From positions 1 to 64,000 of the forward strand of contig JBAYIE010000013.1 in assembly GCA_041665785.1 (NCBI GenBank): 64,000 nt of DNA, read 5' to 3'. The translations under genes were made by a program, and so were the position numbers. The notes under the pieces were generated by a model. That model did no database searches, had not been told where the DNA came from, and saw nothing but the letters and a program-made list of their open reading frames with translations. This DNA is from JBAYIE01 sp041665785. GTDB taxonomy: Bacteria; Bacteroidota; Bacteroidia; UKL13-3. Below are positions 17,928 to 25,822 of this stretch, piece by piece (the first letter of the stretch is position 1; the number at the start of each line of letters is the position of its first letter).

Positions 17928-17988
17928 CAGAAAGAGAAACAGAAGGATTAATAGAAAGACACTCTTTCACTTTCTGTTTCTCTTTCTG
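17928..17988. repeat. Long inverted repeat (17-bp perfect stem)
   Basis: CAGAAAGAGAAACAGAA (17928-17944) is perfectly complementary to TTCTGTTTCTCTTTCTG (17972-17988); a G-T and a G-C pair extend it inward. The loop contains a second small hairpin, GAAAG (17954-17958) with CTTTC (17964-17968). The arms are purine- and pyrimidine-rich. It lies between the pseudogene and its intact paralogue. No T-run follows, so it is not a normal terminator. It may be a remnant of a small inverted-repeat element. Confidence 0.8.
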
Positions 17989-18066
17989 AATCCTAAGCCT
18001 ATCTTTCTTTTTGAAAAACCTGGCGAGTAACAAAAGTTTCTACGTTAAACAGACCGGGTAAATAAG

Positions 18067-18074
18067 TATATTTG
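18067..18074 (+). promoter_or_regulatory. Probable -7 element for the gene at 18086
   Basis: TATATTTG matches TAnnTTTG exactly and ends 11 bp before the ATG at 18086. No good -33 TTTG is seen upstream. Confidence 0.45.
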
Positions 18075-18085
18075 ACTCACTTCAT

Positions 18086-18403
18086 ATGGAAAATGATATA
18101 GAGACTTTTGATGTAAAAAAGTTTGAGCAAAAATTAGCCAAACAAAACTCTTATTGGAAAAGTTGGGAAACGAAGAGAACGAACAAGTGGAAATACGCAT
18201 TTGTGCATGGATCCTTGTTTTCTGTACCTATTGCTGTAGTTATTTCTTTGATTGATTTCCAACCCCAATCAGAAGGTTTTTTATCAAAAATGCTTTTCTA
18301 TGTCATTGGTTTTATGACCAGCGGATTTTTCTATGGATTGTGGATGTACAATCAAAATGAAAAGAAATATCAGATTTATTTGAGTGAGAAGGATGAGGAA
18401 TAG
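18086..18403 (+). CDS. Small hypothetical two-helix membrane protein
   Basis: 105 residues. A charged N-terminus (about 1-40, rich in Lys/Glu, with KSWETKRTNKWKY) is followed by two membrane segments (about 43-62 and 72-92) and a charged tail ending KDEE. Similar in shape to 2TM-domain proteins of Bacteroidota, but no named family is certain. A truncated, stop-containing copy lies 235 bp upstream. The stop codon (18401-18403) lies inside a stretch that matches the tRNA-Arg anticodon arm, so the gene abuts the degenerate tRNA copy. Confidence 0.65.
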   Translation: MENDIETFDVKKFEQKLAKQNSYWKSWETKRTNKWKYAFVHGSLFSVPIAVVISLIDFQPQSEGFLSKMLFYVIGFMTSGFFYGLWMYNQNEKKYQIYLSEKDEE

Positions 18404-18476
18404 AAGTTTCCTAAATATTTGATACATGGTCCCTGCCCGACTCGGTTATTTAGATGAGGATTCTGGGCGAGACTAC
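18394..18476 (+). pseudogene. Degenerate partial copy of tRNA-Arg(CCT)
   Basis: GAATAGAAGTTTCCTAAA at 18398-18415 followed by TTTGATA matches the anticodon arm of the tRNA at 6735-6760 with two changes. GATTCTG (18459-18465) plus CGAGACTACAGTG (18468-18480) match its 3' half and downstream flank. The part between, corresponding to the T-stem 5' side, is replaced by unrelated sequence. It cannot fold into a tRNA. It marks the far end of the block that starts at the intact tRNA-Arg. Confidence 0.75.
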
Positions 18477-18477
18477 A

Positions 18478-18560
18478 GTGAAGCAGAGAAGGCCGAAACG
18501 AAAGTTACAGCCTTTTTTGTGTCTCTACCGGCCTTCACGCTTCACTGTTGTCGGGAAGCG
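18478..18560 (+). repeat. Copy 3 of the terminator-bearing repeat
   Basis: Starts GTGAAGCAGAGAAGGCCGAAACGAA as at 6788 and ends CCGGCCTTCACGCTTCACTG-TTGTCGGGAAGCG as at 6837-6869. The terminator stem is damaged (TTACAGCC instead of TTTCGGC). Together with the tRNA-like stretch before it, this forms a long direct repeat of the 6.73-6.87 kb region. Confidence 0.85.
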
Positions 18561-18649
18561 TTAGTATATATAGAGTATTTGATTACTACTGGTATTTTAA
18601 ATATCTTAGAATCCGATCATGAAACTCATTAAGCAAAAAAATTAAGTCG

Positions 18650-19333
18650 TTGAGTTATCGTTTTATTATCACGTTGCTTCTTTTACTCGGGATCGTTCAT
18701 TCCCAAGCTCAGGAAATACCCGTTATGAAACCGAGGCATTTGTTTTACGGCGTTCGCGGAATAACGGGTATCAAAAACTATTGGGTAAGCGAAGGCAAGG
18801 GCAACACCTTAAGTCCTTTGATTTGGGGAGTTGGAGTTCAGGCTGAGTATCGTTTCCTGACAAAGTATTCTATCCTGCTTGAACTTAGATACACCGGTGA
18901 AAGTGTTACAGATATTCGCTTTATATACCAAGACAAACTATATGTTGCCGAACACCTGCATGAAAGCTATATTCAACTTCCTCTTTTTTTAACCAAAGAT
19001 GTTTTGTGGAAAGGGAAACCGCTATTCACTTTACAAGGAGGTATAGCTTTAACACGCAATACCTATTATCAGTATAATACGGTCATTTCAGCTTCATCGA
19101 CTATTTCACACGAAATGTACTTTACATATCTGATCAGTCTTTATCGGTATCACAAGCTAAAAAGGAATTCAACTTTGCTTTTTTGGGGACCTGAGTTTGA
19201 AGGAAATCCTTTTTATAGTTTCGAGCATCCATACTGGTCAAGAGCAGTAATTTCCAGTCAATCATCCTCTTTCCTAGGCAATTTCCATGTTAAAAATTTC
19301 GCTCTTTTTGTTTCACTCGGAATAAAATTCTAA
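18650..19333 (+). CDS. Secreted protein, probable outer-membrane beta-barrel
   Basis: About 227 residues with a TTG start at 18650. That start begins a good signal peptide (hydrophobic LLLLLGIV, cleaved near SQAQE); a nearby ATG at 18619 is out of frame. The body alternates polar and hydrophobic residues and has many aromatics (GVGVQAEYRFLTKYSILLELRY and similar strands), ending in a typical outer-membrane C-terminus (FVSLGIKF). This resembles PorT-like small barrels of Bacteroidota. Function unknown. It lies just outside the third terminator repeat, and converges on the signalling operon at 19375. Confidence 0.65.
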   Translation: MSYRFIITLLLLLGIVHSQAQEIPVMKPRHLFYGVRGITGIKNYWVSEGKGNTLSPLIWGVGVQAEYRFLTKYSILLELRYTGESVTDIRFIYQDKLYVAEHLHESYIQLPLFLTKDVLWKGKPLFTLQGGIALTRNTYYQYNTVISASSTISHEMYFTYLISLYRYHKLKRNSTLLFWGPEFEGNPFYSFEHPYWSRAVISSQSSSFLGNFHVKNFALFVSLGIKF

Positions 19334-19374
19334 TGATCTTATTTTGAAATTCAATTTATTTCGAACAATAATAT

Positions 19375-20493
19375 TTAAGCATTCTTCCTCCACAAAAAAT
19401 AAAACGTACTCCCCTCGCCTGCGATTGATTCTACGGTGATTTGACCGCCCTGCTCCTCTACCAGCATTTTCGTTACATTGAGCCCTATTCCTGCTTTGCT
19501 ATCACGATTTGAATCGCCTGACCCTGTTTCAAACAATTTAAATACCCGCTGTTGGTCTTCCTTCGCAATTCCGGGTCCGTTATCTTTTACATAGAATTTG
19601 TAAAACTCTCCGTCATCCAAGCACCCGATATGGATTTCACCCGTTTTTTTATCGCTGTATTTTATGGCATTGCTCATCAGGTTTTGAAATACCTGCTGCA
19701 ATTTGATTTTTGTAGTTTGCAATACCGGCAACGGATTATCGATTCTGATATGAATATGTGGCGGTGGAAATAACAAGCTCGCGATTTGGTTCACAATTTC
19801 ATTTGTGTCAACCTCTTCCTGCGTTATGTCTGCATTGTGCTTACGGCTGTAATCCAAAATAGAATCTATCATACCCAACAAATGCATGGATGCACTCATC
19901 ATCATACCCGTGGATTCCTTCAATTCTTCCGACGCTTCCACATTTTCGTTTTCCTGTATGATGCTGAGCAGCCCTACCATGCCGCAAATAGGCGATTTCA
20001 GATCGTGAGCTACCGTAAACATAAAACGCTCCAGCTGTTTGTTCAGCAGATTTTTCTCTGCAATGGTATTCTTCAGGTTAAGCTGGTAAAAATACAATTG
20101 TTCAAAAACATTCACTTTCGCCTTTGTCACCTGAATATCCAGGGGTTTTTGTAAATAATCAACCGCGCCCTGCTTATACCCTTCCAGAATATATTGTTCT
20201 TCTTTGTTGATCGCTGTTACAAAAATGATGGAGATATCCTTGGTCTTGTTATTTGATTTGAGCAATTCTGCCACTTCAAATCCATCCATTTCGGGCATTT
20301 GAACATCCAGCATAATGAGTCCGATATCTTCGTTTTTCAGGGCAATTTTTAAGGCCTCGTTTCCTGAATGCGCTTTGAGCAAAATGCGATTCTCTGCTTC
20401 CAGTATTTCCTGGAGCACCATCAGATTCTCTTCTCTGTCATCTACCAATAAGATGGTGAATTTTTGGATATCAATATTCTTGGTTTCTTTCAT
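19375..20493 (-). CDS. Response regulator-histidine kinase hybrid (REC-HisKA-HATPase)
   Basis: 372 residues, cytoplasmic, no membrane segment. The N-terminal receiver domain (about 12-125) has the acidic pair (LLVDDR), phospho-acceptor D63 (LDVQMPEMDG) and K117 (QKPLD). A coiled linker leads to the HisKA helix with H163 (VAHDLKSP). The HATPase has the N box (FQNLMSNAIKYS) and the G boxes DNGPGIA and GIGLNVTKM. An input kinase would phosphorylate D63 and so control the output kinase. Last gene of the minus-strand signalling operon, 15 bp after cheB. Confidence 0.9.
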   Translation of the reverse strand: MKETKNIDIQKFTILLVDDREENLMVLQEILEAENRILLKAHSGNEALKIALKNEDIGLIMLDVQMPEMDGFEVAELLKSNNKTKDISIIFVTAINKEEQYILEGYKQGAVDYLQKPLDIQVTKAKVNVFEQLYFYQLNLKNTIAEKNLLNKQLERFMFTVAHDLKSPICGMVGLLSIIQENENVEASEELKESTGMMMSASMHLLGMIDSILDYSRKHNADITQEEVDTNEIVNQIASLLFPPPHIHIRIDNPLPVLQTTKIKLQQVFQNLMSNAIKYSDKKTGEIHIGCLDDGEFYKFYVKDNGPGIAKEDQQRVFKLFETGSGDSNRDSKAGIGLNVTKMLVEEQGGQITVESIAGEGSTFYFLWRKNA

Positions 20494-20508
20494 GGTATTC
20501 GCTTAGAA

Positions 20509-21069
20509 CTATAGGGTTAACAGTGTTTGAACAATTTCTTCAGGACTTAATTTTTCAGGATGATTCTCTTGCCGTAGGGCTGCCAATGGCATGGTTGGAT
20601 ACGTGGCACTTTGCGGATCCTGTACGAATCCTCTGCCTCCATTTTGTAGGATCCGGTTTAAGCCTGCTGCGCCGTCCTGGTTGGCACCGCTCAACAGGAT
20701 TCCCAATGCTCCCCGTTTGTACACCTGTGCTGCGCTGTTGAACGTAACATCGATGGATGGCCGGCTATAATGAACCGGCTCTGAATAATCCATGCAAAAA
20801 GTATGATTCACTTCAAACAACAAATGATAATTCTGAGGTGCCAGATAAATAACTCCGGGCATCACCGGTTCCTTATCTTCTGGTTCCCTTATTTGTTTTT
20901 CAGAAGTAAAAATACCGTGCAGGTTGCTTTGTGTGTTTTTCATCCGGTGAATGATGACCACTACAGGTATCATGAAACTTAACGGCAAACTATTGATAAT
21001 GCTTACCAGGGGCGGAATACATCCCGATGAACCTCCGATTACAATCATATCAATGGTCTGTTTTGTCAT
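20509..21069 (-). CDS. CheB-type protein-glutamate methylesterase (stand-alone catalytic domain)
   Basis: 186 residues, only the CheB catalytic domain without the usual N-terminal receiver. The catalytic triad is recognisable: Ser in IGGSSGCI, His in VVIIHRM and Asp in SGANQDGAAGL. CheB removes methyl groups from receptor glutamates. Here there are no methyl-accepting receptors, CheA or CheW in view, so the target is probably another helical coiled coil, such as that of the hybrid kinase encoded first in the operon. Its start overlaps the end of the CheR gene by 4 bp (ATGA type), showing coupling. Confidence 0.9.
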   Translation of the reverse strand: MTKQTIDMIVIGGSSGCIPPLVSIINSLPLSFMIPVVVIIHRMKNTQSNLHGIFTSEKQIREPEDKEPVMPGVIYLAPQNYHLLFEVNHTFCMDYSEPVHYSRPSIDVTFNSAAQVYKRGALGILLSGANQDGAAGLNRILQNGGRGFVQDPQSATYPTMPLAALRQENHPEKLSPEEIVQTLLTL

Positions 21070-21887
21070 AGCACTTTAAGCCTGAATATTTTTTCGCTTT
21101 TGTTCACCTTTTCAAAAGCATCCTCACAATCCGTAAACAGCAACGATTCTTTAGATCCTAATGCCAGGAAACCCAGCGGAGACAAACTTTGCCGGAAAAG
21201 GTGAACCACTCGATTTTGTAAGCTCTGCTTAAAATAGATCATCACATTCCGGCAACAGATCAATTGAAATTCATTAAACACATAATCGTTCACCAGATCG
21301 TGCTGGGAAAAGAGTATATTTTTTCTTAATGATCGCTTTAAGATTGCATTATCATATCGGGCTGTATAGTAGTCGGAAAAATCAGCTTTCCCTCCTGCCT
21401 TTATATAGTTGGATGTATATTCTTTCATGTGGCTAACCGGGATGATCCCTTTGATGGCTGTTTCTATATTAGCCATATTCAAATCGGTGGCATAAATTTT
21501 TGTTCGTTCCAGCAATCCGGCCTCATGCAGCATAATGGCCATGGAAAATGCTTCCTCTCCGGATGAACAACCGGCAATCCAGATTTTTATAATCGGGTAT
21601 GTGCTTAATACCGGTAACACTTGTGCCTGAAGTGCGTTGTAAAATGCGGGGTCACGAAACATCTCTGTAACATTAACCGTAAGCGATTGCAGCATCCAGA
21701 AGAAAAAGGGCTTTTCGTTGGTAATATGGAATACAAAATCTTCAACCGGAACTTTAGAAAGTTGACTGAAACGTAGGATCCTGCGCGTTAAGGAAGCTTC
21801 GGCATATTCTCCAAAATCATACCCGTAATGTGTTTTGATGCACCGTGTAATAGCGGATAACTCTTCAGCCGTAAGTTCTTCTTTCAT
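21066..21887 (-). CDS. CheR-type protein-glutamate methyltransferase
   Basis: 273 residues, full length. A helical N-terminal domain (about 1-75, THYGYDFGEYAEASLTRRI) is followed by the SAM-binding Rossmann fold with IWIAGCSSGEEAFSMA (motif I), the acidic YATDLN and the catalytic-region FQLICCRNVMIYF. CheR methylates glutamates on signalling helices using S-adenosylmethionine, opposing the neighbouring CheB. It starts 1 bp after the hybrid kinase stop, so both are clearly co-translated. No tetratricopeptide or pentapeptide-tether region. Confidence 0.92.
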   Translation of the reverse strand: MKEELTAEELSAITRCIKTHYGYDFGEYAEASLTRRILRFSQLSKVPVEDFVFHITNEKPFFFWMLQSLTVNVTEMFRDPAFYNALQAQVLPVLSTYPIIKIWIAGCSSGEEAFSMAIMLHEAGLLERTKIYATDLNMANIETAIKGIIPVSHMKEYTSNYIKAGGKADFSDYYTARYDNAILKRSLRKNILFSQHDLVNDYVFNEFQLICCRNVMIYFKQSLQNRVVHLFRQSLSPLGFLALGSKESLLFTDCEDAFEKVNKSEKIFRLKVL

Positions 21888-21888
21888 G

Positions 21889-24705
21889 TTACGATTGTGC
21901 TAACCAAACACGCATTAACGAAATGAGTTTATTCTGATCAACCGGTTTGGTTATATAATCCGAAGCTCCTGATTCAATGGCTTTCTCCCGATCACCTACC
22001 ATAGCCTTTGCTGTTAACGCGATAATCGGCAAATCGTTTCTCATCACTTTACGGATATGTCTCATGGCTTCATACCCATCCATTTCAGGCATCATGATAT
22101 CCATTAATACAAGATCGATTTTAAGGGGTTCGTTTAAAAGGTCAATGGCCACCTGACCATTTTCTGCAGCAACCACTTTCATTCCTTCTTCTTCCAACAA
22201 GGCTGTCAATGCAAATACATTCCGCATATCGTCATCTGCAACCAGAATTCTTTTTCCCTGAAGCGACCGGTCATAGCTTTTGTTGTACTTTTCAGGAACC
22301 TCCAGGCGCACTGGATTATTCACCCGATGTAAAAACAACTCTAATTCATCAAAGAGTCTTCCCTTTGTTTGATCCGATTTCCGGATCATGCTGTTGGCAT
22401 ATTTCTTCAATTGACTCTCTTCCTTAGATGATATATCTCCTACCAGACAAACGATAAAATAAGTTCCATCCGGAGATGCTTTTTTTAAGTTCTTAACCGT
22501 TTCAATGCCCTCTTTGATTTTCGCGCCGATATCAATCACAATACAATCATTACCGACTTTGTGAATCGCTTCAATGGCTTTTTCTGTCGTTTCCACCACA
22601 TCGGTAATGATTTCCTTGTGCCTTTCAGCAACCAGCGTTTCAAACATGGTTCTCAACTCTGAATCTTTGGGCGACAAGATCAGAACACTCTTGTAATGTT
22701 CGTGGATATAGTTTTCAATACTGGAAAAGGTAAGCTCCAGTTCGTTGCCCAGTAGTGGTTTGTTGATAAACCCTTCTACCTGCCAGTTTCCAAATCCATC
22801 TTTGTCTTCAGAGGTTATCACATGTACCGGAATGGCTTTTAATTGATCATCTGCCTTCAGCAAGCGAAGAATATTTTTTCCATGAATTACCGGCAATCCG
22901 AGGTCCAGAATTATGGCTGATGGTTTGTATTTTCTGGCATACAGCAATCCTTCATCTCCACTCAATGCCACTATGGTTTTGTATCCTTTTTCTTTGGCCA
23001 GTTCATTGACCATGCGCGCAAAAACCACATCGTCATCAATGATCAGGATCGACTTTACACCAGCTTGCAATTCGGCGCGACTATCGATCACCTGGTCTTG
23101 CTCGCTGACATTTGAAAGGTCAACCTGCAATTCGGGTTCAACTTCAGGTTTCGTGCTATGTGTTGGTAGTTCTGTGGCTTTACCTTCCAGCGGCAGATGA
23201 ACGATAAAATTACTTCCTTTACCCGGTTCACTGATCACTTCCATTCTTCCACCCATCCTGTAAACAAGTTCTTTGCAAATCGACAAACCCAGGCCGGTAC
23301 CTCCAAATCTCCTGCTGGTAGATCCATCCGCCTGTTGAAAAGCTTCAAAAATAATTTTCTGCTTATCAGCCGGAATCCCGATACCGGAATCCTTTACTGA
23401 AATCGACATTGATTCGTTGTTGGCAGAAAACGAAAGTGTGATTTGCCCATCTTTGGGAGTGAACTTGAAAGCATTGGATAAGAGGTTTTTCAACACTTGC
23501 CCGATGCGCACTTTATCAGTTACAAATGCAGGAGGGAGAGATGCGGGCACCTGCATATTGAAGTGGATTCCTTTTTCCTGAGCAATGACATTAAACAATT
23601 GTTCCAAATCGAGAATCAATTCGCGAACGGTAACCTTCCCGAATTGAAATTCAATTTTTCCCGCTTCGATTTTGGAGAGGTCTAAAATGTCGTTTATCAA
23701 ATCCAACAGATCCGAACCTGATTTATGAATGATGCTGGCATATTCGATTTGCTTGGGCTGGAGGTTGCCTGCTTTGTTTTCTTTCAACAAATTGGCCAGG
23801 ATCAAAACACTGTTCAAAGGCGTTCTCAACTCGTGCGACATATTGGCCAGGAATTCTGATTTATATTTATTGGCCGATTCGAGTTCATTGGCGCGGAGTT
23901 CTAACACTTTACCTGAAGCCTCCAACGATTCCGTTTTTTCTTCCAATTCCACATTCAAATGCCTCAGCTCTTCTTCCTGGGTTCTTAACTCTTCTTCTGT
24001 GGCTCTTAAAATCTCAGCCTGCTGTGTAAGCTCCTCGTTGATTTGCCGTAACTCCTCTTGCTGACTTTCCAATTCATCCCGTTGCGCGCTGATTTCTTTT
24101 AATAGCGCTCCTTGTCGCATATTGGCATAAGCCATGGAGTTTTCGCTGTGAAAATTTTGTACCGACATAAATCCAATGCACAACCCGCTCACGATAAAGA
24201 CTACACCCGTTATGCTTATACTCAATATTTTTTGAGCTGCAACCGGAACAGGCATAAGCGCTCCTGTTTCCGAAAAGATAAAGAAGAAATAAAGGATTAC
24301 CGGAAGAATCAGACTCCATGCAATGTATTTCCAGTCTTTAATTTCAAAAAGCAACCAGGGCATACAGGCGATGCTGAAAAAAACATAATGTATAGATGTT
24401 TCCTTCCCTAAAAAAAAGGAATACAATAAGACAATTCCATTCACCATCCCTACAAACCATAGTCGTGCTAAGAGATACCACCCCTTGCGGTTCAACTGAA
24501 AACTTATAAGAAAAAGCAGGGGAACAATCAGGGTGATATAACTCAATACCTGAAGTCCGGAAAAATAAAATACGAACACATAACAAAATGCAATCCCGGA
24601 TACAGAGGCAACCAGTTGATTGGTGAGCCGGATGCGTTTGGCCAGAAAACTACTCTCGTCACCCTGAATTCCTATTTTTGCTATGATGTCCCAGATAGAT
24701 TTCAT
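21889..24705 (-). CDS. Membrane hybrid histidine kinase with three receiver domains
   Basis: 938 residues. About six membrane helices (about 30-180) form the sensor region. A long Glu/Gln-rich coiled coil (about 200-280, with repeats like EELRQINEELTQ) follows. HisKA has H291 (MSHELRTP). The HATPase has N box LLSNAFKFTP and G boxes DSGIGIP and GGTGLGLSI. Three receivers follow: REC1 (LIIDDD, LDLGLPVIHG), a degenerate REC2 (LILSPKD in place of the acidic pair) and REC3 (VADDD, D869 in MDIMMPEMDG, KPVD). First gene of the four-gene operon. The coiled coil is a plausible substrate for the CheR/CheB pair, which is inference. Confidence 0.93.
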   Translation of the reverse strand: MKSIWDIIAKIGIQGDESSFLAKRIRLTNQLVASVSGIAFCYVFVFYFSGLQVLSYITLIVPLLFLISFQLNRKGWYLLARLWFVGMVNGIVLLYSFFLGKETSIHYVFFSIACMPWLLFEIKDWKYIAWSLILPVILYFFFIFSETGALMPVPVAAQKILSISITGVVFIVSGLCIGFMSVQNFHSENSMAYANMRQGALLKEISAQRDELESQQEELRQINEELTQQAEILRATEEELRTQEEELRHLNVELEEKTESLEASGKVLELRANELESANKYKSEFLANMSHELRTPLNSVLILANLLKENKAGNLQPKQIEYASIIHKSGSDLLDLINDILDLSKIEAGKIEFQFGKVTVRELILDLEQLFNVIAQEKGIHFNMQVPASLPPAFVTDKVRIGQVLKNLLSNAFKFTPKDGQITLSFSANNESMSISVKDSGIGIPADKQKIIFEAFQQADGSTSRRFGGTGLGLSICKELVYRMGGRMEVISEPGKGSNFIVHLPLEGKATELPTHSTKPEVEPELQVDLSNVSEQDQVIDSRAELQAGVKSILIIDDDVVFARMVNELAKEKGYKTIVALSGDEGLLYARKYKPSAIILDLGLPVIHGKNILRLLKADDQLKAIPVHVITSEDKDGFGNWQVEGFINKPLLGNELELTFSSIENYIHEHYKSVLILSPKDSELRTMFETLVAERHKEIITDVVETTEKAIEAIHKVGNDCIVIDIGAKIKEGIETVKNLKKASPDGTYFIVCLVGDISSKEESQLKKYANSMIRKSDQTKGRLFDELELFLHRVNNPVRLEVPEKYNKSYDRSLQGKRILVADDDMRNVFALTALLEEEGMKVVAAENGQVAIDLLNEPLKIDLVLMDIMMPEMDGYEAMRHIRKVMRNDLPIIALTAKAMVGDREKAIESGASDYITKPVDQNKLISLMRVWLAQS

Positions 24706-24819
24706 GTTTTGGCTATAGACTTGGTTTAAACAAATGTACGTAACGGGGTGAAAGATCGCAATCTGCCCTTCAGTAACTGAGCAAAGCGCTCATGCATTTA
24801 ATCGATATATTATCAGTCT

Positions 24820-24871
24820 GCCCTCATCCTCTCCCTCATCCTCATCCTCTCCCTCTCCCACTTCCACTCTT
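24820..24871. repeat. Low-complexity CTC/ATC-rich stretch
   Basis: Short tandem words CTCATCCTCTCC repeat about three times between 24823 and 24860. Sits between the signalling operon and the barrel gene. Simple-sequence drift is the likely explanation. Confidence 0.6.
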
Positions 24872-25486
24872 TCACTTTTTCCTGTTCAAATAATATCTAT
24901 ACCCCAACTGAAAGGAAGTGTAATCGTAATTAATTCCATAATTAATGCGATTGCGATCTGTAAAATCACGACCTCGAATGAGATACGCCATTCCAAACTG
25001 GAATTCTATTGCCGACGAATTTCCTGTCTGAAAATAAAAGGAAGGGGTAAATGTATACCGCCAATATTCATTTAAATTGCTGCTTCCGGAACTATAATTA
25101 TATTTTTCCCATACTTTACCAACTGTATGGCTCCATACAAAACCAATTCTCCGGTCAAACAGGGGCCTTAGTTTCCGGCTCGTAATTGCCAACATATAAA
25201 CATCTGTTGAAGAGGAAAGGTTCTTATTAAAATAATCACTCGTTTTGATCAATCCGCCGTTAATTCCCATTGAAAAACGATTGGTAAACATATAACTAAG
25301 CTCGGGACGAAAAAGAAATACGAGTCGGTTTGAATTGAAGTTTGCAGTTGCACTTCCAACCATATAAACCATTCCATTGGCTCCCATGCACCAGCCTTTC
25401 GCTTTGGGTTGCGCAACACATTCAAGCATTGAAAGTAGCAATACCATAAAACTTACCTGCTTAATGAAAACCTGAGCATGTGTCAT
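24872..25486 (-). CDS. Secreted protein, probable outer-membrane beta-barrel
   Basis: 204 residues. A hydrophobic signal (VSFMVLLLSMLECVAQ) precedes amphipathic strands (FLFRPELSYMFTNRFSMGI, SSAIEFQFGMAYLI) and an aromatic ending (FQLGYRYYLNRKK). This matches the general Bacteroidota outer-membrane beta-barrel pattern. No family-specific motif. It lies upstream of the four-gene signalling operon on the same strand, separated by about 165 bp that include the CTC-rich stretch. Confidence 0.6.
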   Translation of the reverse strand: MTHAQVFIKQVSFMVLLLSMLECVAQPKAKGWCMGANGMVYMVGSATANFNSNRLVFLFRPELSYMFTNRFSMGINGGLIKTSDYFNKNLSSSTDVYMLAITSRKLRPLFDRRIGFVWSHTVGKVWEKYNYSSGSSNLNEYWRYTFTPSFYFQTGNSSAIEFQFGMAYLIRGRDFTDRNRINYGINYDYTSFQLGYRYYLNRKK

Positions 25487-25642
25487 ACTATACCGGATAA
25501 AGTAGATTAAGCAAATGTAACTATTTGAGGAACTGATAGTGGTTCATCCTGCCCGACCCGTTCATATCTTGCTGTAAAACTCAATCCCTTGCTGATTATT
25601 GTTAGAATTAAATATACCTTTACGCTAGCAAATAATACCGAT

Positions 25643-25822
25643 ATGAAATCTTTAGTAGTTTTTTTGCTTTTACCATCCATGGTATTCGCCCAACGGGAAG
25701 GGGCTTTCAAAGAAGACTTATTGTATGTGTATGTGGGGTTTATTACCATTTGCCTGTTACTTGCCTACGGAGGTAAAATGATAAAATGGATAAGCCATAA
25801 ATTTACCCACTTGCATGAATAA
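25643..25822 (+). CDS. Small membrane protein with signal peptide
   Basis: 59 residues from the ATG at 25643 (MKSLVVFLLLPSMVFAQREG); an upstream in-frame ATG would add 18 non-hydrophobic residues before the signal. After a probable cleavage at FAQ there is one membrane segment (VYVGFITICLLLAYGG) and a basic tail (KMIKWISHKF). It overlaps the next gene by 8 bp, so the two are likely translated together. Function unknown. Confidence 0.6.
   Translation: MKSLVVFLLLPSMVFAQREGAFKEDLLYVYVGFITICLLLAYGGKMIKWISHKFTHLHE

Noticed and set aside
18426..18632. 68-residue reading frame on the plus strand
   Set aside because: It runs through the degenerate tRNA and the terminator repeat copy, so its sequence is explained by non-coding repeats.
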